14,733 nt of DNA, taken from the NCBI RefSeq assembly GCF_052119585.1, contig NZ_JBGQOJ010000038.1:1-14733 (forward strand), in the 5' to 3' direction. A model generated the notes under the pieces. That model saw only the letters and a list, made by a program, of their open reading frames with translations. It ran no database searches and was not told where the DNA came from. Shown one piece after another: positions 7,000 through 14,235 of this stretch. A program made the position numbers and the translations under genes. Numbering within the stretch: the first letter of the stretch is position 1; each line of letters opens with the position of its first letter. This DNA is from JBGQOJ01 sp052119585. GTDB taxonomy: Bacteria > Pseudomonadota > Alphaproteobacteria > Rhodobacterales > Rhodobacteraceae.

Positions 7000-7874
7000 C
7001 GGCTTGCTACTCCCAGCTCGGTCGCTTTTATGGTCCGCACCTCCTCCACCGCAGCCTCGGAGAGGCGGATGGTGGGGCGGTTTTCGTTTCTCATGTCCAC
7101 GGCGACCAGATCACGCGCCAGCATGTCCTGCGCCTCGTTCAGCAAGATCACCCGCTCCAGCGCGGGAACGGCGTTTTTCTCGGGTAGAAGGATGCGCTGG
7201 TCGCGGTCCAGAACCACATCCCAGCGCCGCTCGCCCATCCGGACAAGGCCGCGCATGCGACTGGTCAAAGGGCTGGACGCCGCCAAAATCGCAAGCGCCT
7301 CGGGCACGGCCCGATCCGCACCCTCGCCCGCGATCAGCGGCAGGTTCGGAAAATCGGTGCGGCTGAGAACGGGCGCCACGATATGCCCCGTCTCGTCCAG
7401 CGCCGTGATCCCGTCGCGGGTGCGCCACAGAACCGCCGGAAGGCGCTCGCTCACATCAAGCTGAAGCACACCTCCGGTGCGGATCTGGATGCGGGCACTT
7501 GCCACGGCGTCAAGTTCCTGAATCTGCAGGCGCATCTGTTCGAGGTCCAGATCAAAGGACGACACGGGGAAATCCACCGATACAATTTCGCGGATATCCT
7601 CGGACAGGCCTTCGCTGACCCCGTCGATGGCCATCACCTTGACCATGAATTCAGGCCGTTCCTGAATAGAGCGGCGGATCTCGGCTATTTTGTTGCCAAG
7701 GTCTTCGCGGTGGGTTGCGTCGGCAAAATAACCGCCGACGCCCAGAGCGACGGCAAAAACCGGCAATCCCACCCGCGTCAGCGCACGGAACGACGGGGTC
7801 AGCCAAAGGCGCTGGATCTTATAGGCGGTGCGGCTCGGGGCCGGATCGCGGCGCGGCGGGGTCATCTGTTGCAT
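6996..7874 (-). CDS. ftsQ: Cell division protein FtsQ (POTRA-domain divisome protein)
   Basis: FtsQ is a bitopic inner membrane protein that links early and late divisome components. I chose the ATG at 7874 (MQQMTPPRRD, 292 residues) because AGAGGA lies six bases upstream. The frame stays open up to 8024, but that extension only overlaps ddl. A second ATG at 7865 would give a 4-bp ATGA overlap with ddl but has worse ribosome-site spacing. The protein has a basic cytoplasmic N-terminus, one membrane segment around 34-51, a POTRA domain at about 77-146 and the FtsQ beta domain to about 270. It overlaps the end of ddl by 13 bp and runs into ftsA by 4 bp. Confidence 0.95.
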   Translation of the reverse strand: MQQMTPPRRDPAPSRTAYKIQRLWLTPSFRALTRVGLPVFAVALGVGGYFADATHREDLGNKIAEIRRSIQERPEFMVKVMAIDGVSEGLSEDIREIVSVDFPVSSFDLDLEQMRLQIQELDAVASARIQIRTGGVLQLDVSERLPAVLWRTRDGITALDETGHIVAPVLSRTDFPNLPLIAGEGADRAVPEALAILAASSPLTSRMRGLVRMGERRWDVVLDRDQRILLPEKNAVPALERVILLNEAQDMLARDLVAVDMRNENRPTIRLSEAAVEEVRTIKATELGVASR

Positions 7875-8776
7875 GACGCGTCCTCTACCATCCAGCGGCA
7901 CAGATCGGGAAAGGCGATGCCAGCGTGCGCCGCCTGTTCGGGGCTTAACGATGTGGGGGTCATGCCCGGCTGGGTGTTGGTTTCCAACAGGATCAACCCG
8001 TCGATCCCCCGCGCCGCGTCCCACCGGAAATCCGTGCGGCTGACGCCGCGACAGCCAAGGGCGGTATGGGCGCGCAGGGCATAGTCCTTGCAGGCATCGA
8101 AAATCTGTTCGGGGATATCGGCGGGCACCACATGGCGCGACCCGCCGGTGCTGTATTTGGCGGTATAATCATACCAGCCCTCGGTCACGATATCGGTCAC
8201 AGTCAGGGCGCGATCCCCCATCACGGTGCAGGTCAGTTCCCTGCCCGCGGCATAGGTTTCGACCATCACAACATCGGGCATGTCCGCCGATAGTTGCGGC
8301 GGCGCGTTCGCGCCGTCATGCACGATATAGACGCCAACGCTGGACCCTTCGTTGTTCGGCTTCACCACATAGGGCGGGGCCATCACATGACCGGCACGCA
8401 CATCCGTGGTCAGCGCCAGAATGCTGTCGACCACCGGCAAACCGGCGGCACGGAACACGTCCTTTGTCTTTTGTTTGTCCATCGCCATAGCAGAGGCAAG
8501 CACACCCGAATGGGTATAGGGGATCTGCAACCATTCCAGCAGACCCTGCACACAGCCATCTTCGCCCCAGCGGCCATGCAGCGCGTTGAAAACAACATCC
8601 GGCTTGATCTCTGACAGGCGCGTGCAAAGGTCCGGACCTGCGTCCACCTCTGTCACCTCATATCCTGCAACCCGCAAAGCGGCGGCGCATTCACGCCCCG
8701 ATGACAGCGACACCTCGCGTTCAGCCGAGGGTCCGCCCATCAATACCGCCACGCTTATGGGTGTCCTGCTCGACAT
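7862..8776 (-). CDS. ddl: D-alanine--D-alanine ligase
   Basis: Ddl uses ATP to join two D-alanines, making the dipeptide that MurF adds to the peptidoglycan precursor in the cytoplasm. The 304-residue length fits a DdlB-type enzyme. The N-terminal signature GGPSAEREVSLSSG is at 14-27, HGRWGEDG at 67-74, the ATP-grasp lysine segment KPNNEGSSVGV at 139-149, YDYTAKY at 202-208, metal-binding SRTDFRWD at 246-253, and ETNTQPGMTPTS at 265-276. The ATG at 8776 has GAGG five bases upstream. It follows murB by 51 bp, the longest gap between ftsW and ftsA, and this gap carries a small hairpin. Its 3' end overlaps ftsQ. Confidence 0.97.
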   Translation of the reverse strand: MSSRTPISVAVLMGGPSAEREVSLSSGRECAAALRVAGYEVTEVDAGPDLCTRLSEIKPDVVFNALHGRWGEDGCVQGLLEWLQIPYTHSGVLASAMAMDKQKTKDVFRAAGLPVVDSILALTTDVRAGHVMAPPYVVKPNNEGSSVGVYIVHDGANAPPQLSADMPDVVMVETYAAGRELTCTVMGDRALTVTDIVTEGWYDYTAKYSTGGSRHVVPADIPEQIFDACKDYALRAHTALGCRGVSRTDFRWDAARGIDGLILLETNTQPGMTPTSLSPEQAAHAGIAFPDLCRWMVEDASCNR

Positions 8777-8795
8777 ACCCGCCTCGTGCCATTCT

Positions 8796-8815
8796 CGGAC
8801 CTTTACGACGGTCCG
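8796..8815. repeat. Small hairpin in the murB-ddl gap
   Basis: CGGACC (8796-8801) and GGTCCG (8810-8815) form a perfect 6-bp stem with an eight-base loop, 19 bp upstream of the ddl ATG. On the plus strand it is followed by TTATTTTATT, so it looks like a weak terminator for antisense transcription. On the coding strand the T-run is missing, so it should not stop the operon transcript. It may instead affect mRNA processing or ddl translation. Confidence 0.4.
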
Positions 8816-8827
8816 TTATTTTATTGT

Positions 8828-9760
8828 TTAGTTGCCTGACTTAGGGGCCGTTTCGCCGACCCTCATAATTTCCCAGTCTAGCGTTATTCCGCTGACTTGG
8901 AAAACCCTTTTTCGCACTTCTTCACCCAAACCTTCAAGATCATCTGCGGTTGCCCCGCCCGTGTTGATCAAAAAGTTGGAATGCATCGGCGACATCTGCG
9001 CCCCGCCCCGTGTCGCACCACGCATTCCGGCGTCGTCGATCACCTTCCACGCCTTCAGGTCATGGGTATCATCGGCGCGGCCCGTGCTGCTGAACCCTGC
9101 GGGATTACGAAAGGTGGACCCCGCGCTGCGCTCTTTCATCGGCTGGCTGGCGTCGCGTTTGGCAATCTGATCCGCCATGCGGGCGGCCAGCGCATCCGGC
9201 TCTCCGCTTTGCCCCTGCAACGTCGCCTCGACGATGACCCAGCCTTCGGGCAGGTCGGTCTGGCGGTAGCGAAAGTTCAAATCCGCTGCGGTCAGCGTAA
9301 CGATCCGCCCGTCCCGCGTCACGGCCCTGGCCGACACAAAGACATCCGCCGTATACCGGCCATAACACCCTGCGTTCATCCGCACCGCGCCACCGACAGC
9401 ACCCGGGATCGTGCGCAGAAAGGTCAGATCAATGCCCGCCTCTGCCGCCTTGCGGGCCACATGGGCGTCCAGCGCTGCCGCACCGGCGGTGACACGGGTT
9501 CCGTCGATTTCGATCTGGTTAAACCCGCGCCCCATGCGGATCACCACAGCACGCATGCCGCCATCCCGCACAATCAGGTTGCTGCCGACGCCCATCGGGA
9601 ATACCTTGATATCAGGGGACAAAGCCGCAAGAAACTGCGCAAGATCATCCACGTCGGCAGGCTGGAACAGCCAATCGGCAGGTCCGCCCACGCGCAGCCA
9701 GGTCAGGTCCGCCAATGGGCGGTTCGGGGTAAGAACGCCACGCACATCGGGTAGGGTCAC
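8828..9760 (-). CDS. murB: UDP-N-acetylmuramate dehydrogenase MurB
   Basis: MurB is the FAD enzyme that reduces UDP-GlcNAc-enolpyruvate with NADPH to UDP-MurNAc in the cytoplasm. I chose a GTG start at 9760 (V/MTLPDVRGVLTPNRP, 310 residues): GAGG lies six bases upstream, the GTG overlaps the previous stop as GTGA, and the protein then begins like its relatives. The open frame reaches an ATG at 9820, but this would run inside the upstream gene. FAD-binding motifs are GVGSNLIVRDGG (57-68) and IPGAVGGAVRMNAG (118-131). Arg166 in FRYRQTD, Ser215 in AGSTFRNP and Glu297 in LDWEIMRVG match the catalytic Arg, Ser and Glu of E. coli MurB. Confidence 0.95.
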   Translation of the reverse strand: MTLPDVRGVLTPNRPLADLTWLRVGGPADWLFQPADVDDLAQFLAALSPDIKVFPMGVGSNLIVRDGGMRAVVIRMGRGFNQIEIDGTRVTAGAAALDAHVARKAAEAGIDLTFLRTIPGAVGGAVRMNAGCYGRYTADVFVSARAVTRDGRIVTLTAADLNFRYRQTDLPEGWVIVEATLQGQSGEPDALAARMADQIAKRDASQPMKERSAGSTFRNPAGFSSTGRADDTHDLKAWKVIDDAGMRGATRGGAQMSPMHSNFLINTGGATADDLEGLGEEVRKRVFQVSGITLDWEIMRVGETAPKSGN

Positions 9761-10017
9761 TGTGAACCTCGTCTGCCGACCATTCGCTGCGCCCAACGCC
9801 CCAGATGCACAATCGGCCAACGCAACATCGACACGCCCGCCACCATGACAAACAAGCCCGCCATCGGACCGTTCTGCAGCGTGACATACCCAAGCAAGGG
9901 CACGCCGATCGCGATCAGGGCATAGGCCGCGCGCCAGTGAAAGTCGCGACTGGGGAACATCGCGATCAGGTTTGCGGCAACCGCCCAGATGCAGGCAAGG
10001 GTCAGAGACAGGGTCAT
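9757..10017 (-). CDS. DUF2484-like small membrane protein, copy 1
   Basis: This 86-residue protein has no known function. It is almost entirely hydrophobic, with membrane segments at roughly 2-20, 29-46 and 49-66, then a basic tail (GRWAQRMVGRRGSQ) expected on the cytoplasmic side. Start (M-L-ACIWAVAANLIAMFP) and middle resemble the neighbouring 84-residue protein, so the two look like tandem duplicates. From memory this matches the DUF2484 family, which sits between murC and murB in Rhodobacterales. Its ATG overlaps the upstream stop as ATGA, and its stop overlaps the murB GTG as GTGA, so its production is tied to MurC and MurB. A role near peptidoglycan synthesis is inferred only from this context. 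Confidence 0.8.
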   Translation of the reverse strand: MTLSLTLACIWAVAANLIAMFPSRDFHWRAAYALIAIGVPLLGYVTLQNGPMAGLFVMVAGVSMLRWPIVHLGRWAQRMVGRRGSQ

Positions 10018-10268
10018 TTCGGGATCTCCGGTCTTTCTCCGCGCGAACGGCGGAACAGATACATCAAAGGATTACGAAACATCGACGCAAACGCGGCCAG
10101 ACCAAGAAACGCCACCCAGACACCATGCAGGTATCCGATATAGACAAGCAGAACCGGCGCCGCGATCAGCAGGGCAACACCGGGCACATACTGATGCCGC
10201 ATCGGCAACATGGCCACGATGGCAGAGGCCACGGCCCAGATACACCCAAGGATCAGCGCCGCGCTCAT
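10014..10268 (-). CDS. DUF2484-like small membrane protein, copy 2
   Basis: This 84-residue protein is the first of the pair in transcription order. It opens with MSAALILGCIWAVASAIVAM, has about three membrane segments (3-20, 29-46, 50-63) and ends in a basic tail, FRRSRGERPEIPK. The shared pattern GCIWAVA/ACIWAVA with AMLP/AMFP and a similar hydropathy show it is a paralogue of the next gene. The family is DUF2484 by recollection; no enzymatic motif is visible. It overlaps the murC stop (ATGA at 10268-10265) and the next start (ATGA at 10017-10014). A small integral membrane protein placed between two soluble Mur enzymes might act as a membrane anchor or regulator, but this is speculation. 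Confidence 0.8.
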   Translation of the reverse strand: MSAALILGCIWAVASAIVAMLPMRHQYVPGVALLIAAPVLLVYIGYLHGVWVAFLGLAAFASMFRNPLMYLFRRSRGERPEIPK

Positions 10269-11662
10269 CCCTTCAACAAATCGGGCAAGGCGTAGGCCCA
10301 GGTGGAAATCGTTCCGGCGCCAAGGCAGACCACCATATCACCGGGCTTTGCCTGTTCGCGCACCAGACGCGCCAGATCGGCCTCGTCCACCACGGCGCGC
10401 ACATGACGGTGCCCGTGCCGGATCAATCCCGCCACAAGATCATCGCGGCTTGCGCCCTCGATCGGGTCCTCGCCTGCGGCATAGACTTCTGCGATGCCAA
10501 CGACATCGGCATCGTTGAAGCAGGTGCAGAAATCCTCGAACAGCGAATGCAGGCGCGAATAGCGGTGCGGCTGGTGCACGGCAATCACGCGCCCCTCGGT
10601 CGATTGGCGCGCGGCTTTCAGCACAGCGGCGATCTCGACCGGGTGGTGGCCGTAATCGTCGATGATCGTGACGCCGCCGACCTCTGCCACCTTGGTGAAC
10701 CGGCGGTTCACACCACCGAAGTTGGCCAATGCGGTGCGGATTTCGTCCAGTTTCATCCCCAGATGGCGGGCGACAGCGACTGCGGCCAACGCATTCGAGA
10801 CATTGTGATCGCCGGGCATCGGCAGGCTGCATCCCTCGATCACTTTATCCTCGGCCCGCAAATAGATGTCGAAATGCGCGACGCCGGCCTTGTAGTGCAG
10901 GTTCGCCGCCCGCACGTCGGCCTGCGCGTTGAACCCGAAGGTCACGACACGGCGGTCGGTGATCTTGCCGACCAGCGCCTGAACCTCCGGATGGTCTGTG
11001 CAGCACACGGCAAGCCCGTAGAACGGGATGTTCGACACGAAATCCAGAAAGCCTTTGCGCAGGTTATCGAACGTGCCCCAATGCTCCATATGCTCGGGGT
11101 CGATGTTGGTGACGATGGCGATGGTGGCGGGCAAGCGGTTGAATGTGCCGTCGGACTCGTCCGCCTCGACGACCATCCATTCGCCCTGCCCCATCCGCGC
11201 GTTGGACCCGTAGGCATGGATGATGCCGCCGTTCACGACGGTCGGGTCGATGCCCCCCGCATCCAGCAGTGTCGCAACCATGGTTGTGGTCGTGGTTTTG
11301 CCGTGGGTGCCCGCAACGGCGATGTTGGACTTCAGGCGCATCAACTCTGCCAGCATTTCAGCACGCCGCACCACGGGCAGGCCCCGACGGCGCGCCTCGT
11401 CCAGCTCCGGGTTGCCGGTCTTGATCGCGGAAGAGATCACGACGACCTCTGCGTTCTCTAGGTTCGCCGCCTGCTGGCCGTCGAACACGGTCGCGCCAAG
11501 ATCAGCCAGACGGTCGGTGATCTTCGATGTCTTCTGATCGGACCCCTGCACCGTATAGCCGTGGTTCAGCAAGACCTCTGCGATGCCAGACATGCCGATG
11601 CCGCCGATCCCGACGAAATGGATTGCCCCAAGTTGGGTCGGAAGTTTGGTCGCGGAATTCAT
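10265..11662 (-). CDS. murC: UDP-N-acetylmuramate--L-alanine ligase MurC
   Basis: MurC adds L-alanine to UDP-MurNAc with ATP, the first amino acid of the peptidoglycan stem, in the cytoplasm. The 465-residue protein has the N-terminal nucleotide-sugar loop GIGGIGMSGIA at 18-28, the P-loop GTHGKTTTTT at 118-127, EADESD at 166-171, DHNVSNALAA starting at 285, RRF at 320-322 and DDYGHHP at 335-341, all diagnostic of MurC within the Mur ligases. The ATG at 11662 follows the murG stop by seven bases, and AAGAAG plus GAGGA lie just upstream. The stop overlaps the start of a small membrane protein. The enzyme works after MurB in the pathway, although the gene precedes murB. Confidence 0.98.
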   Translation of the reverse strand: MNSATKLPTQLGAIHFVGIGGIGMSGIAEVLLNHGYTVQGSDQKTSKITDRLADLGATVFDGQQAANLENAEVVVISSAIKTGNPELDEARRRGLPVVRRAEMLAELMRLKSNIAVAGTHGKTTTTTMVATLLDAGGIDPTVVNGGIIHAYGSNARMGQGEWMVVEADESDGTFNRLPATIAIVTNIDPEHMEHWGTFDNLRKGFLDFVSNIPFYGLAVCCTDHPEVQALVGKITDRRVVTFGFNAQADVRAANLHYKAGVAHFDIYLRAEDKVIEGCSLPMPGDHNVSNALAAVAVARHLGMKLDEIRTALANFGGVNRRFTKVAEVGGVTIIDDYGHHPVEIAAVLKAARQSTEGRVIAVHQPHRYSRLHSLFEDFCTCFNDADVVGIAEVYAAGEDPIEGASRDDLVAGLIRHGHRHVRAVVDEADLARLVREQAKPGDMVVCLGAGTISTWAYALPDLLKG

Positions 11663-11669
11663 GGTCTTC

Positions 11670-12764
11670 TTATCCTCGCTTGGCGCGCGTCTCTACAATT
11701 TCGACAAGGCGCTCTGTCGCATCGGGGCGCCCCTGTGACAAGGCCGCCTGGGCCATTTTCTCGGCGGCCTGCGGGTTCGACAGGACCAATTCCATCTGTT
11801 CGGCCAGCGCGACCGGCTCCAGCATCCGCTCGGGGATCAGGATCGCAGCGCCCGCCTCGACCAGCCCGCGCGCATTGGCGGTCTGATGATCGGCAGTCGC
11901 TGCCGCATACGGCACAAGGATCGACGGTCGCCCGATCACGCTGATATCGGCGACCGACGACGCGCCGGACCGGCTGATCACCAATTGCGCCTCTGACAGG
12001 CGGCGCGGAATGTCGTTGAAGAACGTCTTCACCTCGGCGGTGATACCGGCGGCCTCATAGGCGGCGTTGACGCGATCCACATCCTCCTCGCGGGCCTGAT
12101 GCGCCACGCGCAGATTGCGCCGCATATGATCTGGCAAGGCCGCAACAGCGGCGGGCACGACATCCGACAGGACGCGCGCGCCCTGACTGCCGCCCATCAC
12201 CACCAGGCTCATCGGATAGTCGCCGGGCGCGATATAACCCGCCGCCGCGCGGTCCATCACGGTCGAGCGGACAGGATTTCCCGTCGGCACACCCTTTGCC
12301 CCCTCGGGCAATGCGGTTGGCCAGGTTCCGCAGGCGACAACATCGACGTGCTTTGCAAAAATCTGGTTCACCCGGCCCAGAACACCGTTTTGTTCGTGCA
12401 GCACGCGCGGCAGGCGCAAGATCCAGGCGGCCGTGACCGCAGGGATCGACGGGTACCCGCCGAAACCCACGACAATCGCAGGTTTGTCTTTCATCATCCG
12501 CACCGTTGCGGACAGAATGCCACCCGCAATGCGGAACGGCGCGATGGCCTTTGACAGCAGACCGCCCCGCGCGAACGTGGCGCTGGACAGGGTTTCAATC
12601 TCAACGACATGGGGAAAGCCACCGGCATATCGGGCACCGCGTGGATCGGTAGATAGCCTGACGCGCCAGCCCCTGCGCAACATCGCCTCGGCCAGCGCCT
12701 GTGCGGGGAACATATGCCCGCCGGTGCCACCTGCGGCGATGATCAAAAGGGGGGGGCGGGCCAT
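11670..12764 (-). CDS. murG: UDP-GlcNAc:lipid I N-acetylglucosaminyltransferase MurG
   Basis: MurG is the peripheral inner membrane glycosyltransferase (GT28) that converts lipid I to lipid II. The 364-residue product has the N-terminal loop GGTGGH at 12-17, GFGGYPS at 100-106, HEQNGVLGR at 123-131, the C-domain loop GGSQGA at 191-196 and the UDP-GlcNAc-binding segment SRSGASSVAD at 264-273. In E. coli the last position of that segment is Glu269, which contacts the nucleotide sugar; here it is Asp. ADHQTANA at 291-298 matches the conserved uracil/ribose-proximal motif. The ATG at 12764 lies two bases after the ftsW stop, and GGGGGCG serves as a likely ribosome site. murC follows by seven bases. 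Confidence 0.97.
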   Translation of the reverse strand: MARPPLLIIAAGGTGGHMFPAQALAEAMLRRGWRVRLSTDPRGARYAGGFPHVVEIETLSSATFARGGLLSKAIAPFRIAGGILSATVRMMKDKPAIVVGFGGYPSIPAVTAAWILRLPRVLHEQNGVLGRVNQIFAKHVDVVACGTWPTALPEGAKGVPTGNPVRSTVMDRAAAGYIAPGDYPMSLVVMGGSQGARVLSDVVPAAVAALPDHMRRNLRVAHQAREEDVDRVNAAYEAAGITAEVKTFFNDIPRRLSEAQLVISRSGASSVADISVIGRPSILVPYAAATADHQTANARGLVEAGAAILIPERMLEPVALAEQMELVLSNPQAAEKMAQAALSQGRPDATERLVEIVETRAKRG

Positions 12765-12766
12765 AT

Positions 12767-13933
12767 CTATCGCCCCCGCTTCAGCAAGATATCCCCGATC
12801 TGGCCCTGCGGCCGCGTCCGGGTAAAGGCCAGCAACATGCCAACAGCCACCCCGCCCGCAATCAGCGAGGAGCCACCGTAGCTGACGAATGGCAGGGTCA
12901 TCCCCTTGGCGGGCAACAGGCGCACCGCAACCCCCATATTGATCATCGCCTGAATGCCAAAGATGCAGGCAAGGCCGGTGCCGGCCAGACGCGTGAACGG
13001 ATCACGTTCGCGCATCAACAGCCACATGGACCGAACGGTGATCGTCGCGTAAAGCCCGATAATGCAAAGCACCAGCAACAGCCCGTATTCCTCGGCGGCC
13101 ACCGCAATGATGAAATCGGTATGGGCATCGGGCAATGACCACTTCACCTCGCCCTCGCCGACACCGACACCGAAAAACCCGCCTTCGCGGATCGCATTGG
13201 TCGCATAGCCAAGCTGTGTCGTCGGATCGAGGTCGGCGGTCAGAAAGCCGTCGATCCGGCGCGCGAAGTGCTCGGAATTCTCATAGGCCAAAGTGCCGAC
13301 AAAAATGACGCCGCCAGCAATCGTGATCAATAGGAAGATCGGCGCGCCCGCGACGAAATACATGACGCCCCAGGAAAACAGCACCAGGCTCGCCTGTCCG
13401 AAATCCGGCTGTAACGCCAGAAACGCAACAATGATGATCGTCAGGATAAAGGAATAAAGCCGCCCCGGAGGGCCGTTGATTTCTTGCCCCGCAGCCATAA
13501 GCCAGGCGGCCATAATAACAAAAACCGGCTTCAGGAACTCGGATGGTTGAACCGAAACGAACCCCAGCGAATACCAGCGGATCGCACCCTTGCCGAAATC
13601 AGTACCCAGAACCGGCAAAAGGACCAGCGCCAGAAACGCGCAGGCAAAGCCGATCACGCCAAGACGGCGCACTATCGCCGGCGCCATCATCGAGGTGAAA
13701 AACATCGCGATCAGGGCCATGCCGCCGAAAAACGCCTGCCTCTGAACGTAATAGAACGGGTCCAGCCCGTTTTTCGCGGCCAAAGGAGGAGAGGCCGCCA
13801 ACCCCAAAAGCATCCCGATGCCGAACAGCACAAGAATGCAGGACATCGACCATTTGTCGATCGTCCGCCACCACCGTGGAAGTACAGGTTCGCTATCCCG
13901 CAAGGGGACCGTGCCATAGACCATTTCCGTCAT
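12767..13933 (-). CDS. ftsW: Septal peptidoglycan polymerase FtsW (SEDS family)
   Basis: FtsW is the SEDS glycosyltransferase that polymerises lipid II at the septum together with the transpeptidase FtsI. The 388-residue protein has about ten membrane segments after a soluble N-terminal stretch of roughly 30 residues. Conserved marks are PSEFLKP (130-136), the long periplasmic loop with GGFFGVGVGEGEVKWSLPDAH (251-271) and TDFIIAVAAEEYG, where Asp273 corresponds to the catalytic SEDS aspartate, and LPFVSYGGSS (347-356). The start MTEMVYG at 13933 agrees with Rhodobacterales homologues, although its ribosome site is weak (GGCGG). It is the first gene of the packed unit. murD, its usual upstream neighbour, is absent; a hairpin and a transposase remnant lie there instead. 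Confidence 0.97.
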   Translation of the reverse strand: MTEMVYGTVPLRDSEPVLPRWWRTIDKWSMSCILVLFGIGMLLGLAASPPLAAKNGLDPFYYVQRQAFFGGMALIAMFFTSMMAPAIVRRLGVIGFACAFLALVLLPVLGTDFGKGAIRWYSLGFVSVQPSEFLKPVFVIMAAWLMAAGQEINGPPGRLYSFILTIIIVAFLALQPDFGQASLVLFSWGVMYFVAGAPIFLLITIAGGVIFVGTLAYENSEHFARRIDGFLTADLDPTTQLGYATNAIREGGFFGVGVGEGEVKWSLPDAHTDFIIAVAAEEYGLLLVLCIIGLYATITVRSMWLLMRERDPFTRLAGTGLACIFGIQAMINMGVAVRLLPAKGMTLPFVSYGGSSLIAGGVAVGMLLAFTRTRPQGQIGDILLKRGR

Positions 13934-13952
13934 GGATTACCGCCGATTACTG

Positions 13953-13984
13953 CCTCAGGTTCCGCCCGTTCTCCGGGTCTGAGG
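13953..13984 (-). promoter_or_regulatory. Hairpin in the ftsW leader
   Basis: CCTCAG (13953-13958) pairs with CTGAGG (13979-13984), and inside it CCCG (13965-13968) pairs with CGGG (13974-13977) around a five-base loop. This forms a two-tier stem ending 19 bp before the ftsW ATG. There is no T-run on the coding strand, so it is not an intrinsic terminator. It would fold close to the ribosome site of ftsW and might influence translation or mRNA stability. Confidence 0.45.
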
Positions 13985-14033
13985 AAAAGTGTATCCTATG
14001 ACAGTCTTTGAGGCCAGAGGTGATTGTCTGTCC

Positions 14034-14051
14034 GCCCGTCCTGCGACGGGC
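14034..14051. repeat. GC-rich hairpin upstream of ftsW
   Basis: GCCCGTC (14034-14040) and GACGGGC (14045-14051) form a perfect 7-bp stem with the four-base loop CTGC. No T-run follows on the minus strand; on the plus strand a TTTTT occurs only ten bases later. It could be a degraded terminator of a lost upstream gene, or a leader structure of ftsW. Confidence 0.5.
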
Positions 14052-14073
14052 AAATCATCCTGTTTTTGCCATT

Positions 14074-14092
14074 CTTCTCGGCCTAAATACTC
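14074..14092 (-). repeat. GAGTATTTA motif, second copy
   Basis: On the minus strand the sequence is GAGTATTTAGGCCGAGAAG, matching the copy just after recN in its core GAGTATTTA and in its purine-rich end. It is preceded by the 10-bp palindrome CCCGCGCGGG (14092-14101). At the other site in this window the motif follows a stop codon, so here it may mark the former 3' end of a gene that has been lost. I recall such motifs as common in Rhodobacterales intergenic regions but cannot confirm the number. Confidence 0.4.
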
Positions 14093-14198
14093 CCGCGCGG
14101 GTTGAATTGCTCCTGATTGTGCGACCAGGTCATGTGTCATTGGCACGATGGGCTGTGACAGGGCATCTCAGCCATCTGCCTTCCGCATCTGGATCTGG

Positions 14199-14235
14199 CC
14201 AGATGCCCAGATGCCCAGATGCCCAGATGCCCAGA
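14199..14235. repeat. 8-bp tandem repeat, CCAGATGC x 4.6
   Basis: Four perfect copies of CCAGATGC (14199-14230) are followed by a partial CCAGA. Just before them, GCATCTGG (14185-14192) is the exact reverse complement of the unit, so it can pair with any of the copies. The array abuts the transposase fragment that begins at 14234. Pure short repeats of this kind arise by replication slippage and are likely to vary in copy number between strains. Confidence 0.9.

Noticed and set aside
7875..8024. 50-residue N-terminal extension of FtsQ
   Set aside because: It lies wholly inside ddl, resembles a frame shadow, and the ATG at 7874 has AGAGGA at proper spacing.
13955..14146. 63-codon minus-strand open frame upstream of ftsW
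   Set aside because: It runs through the hairpins and the GAGTATTTA motif, has no recognisable family match and no good ribosome site.
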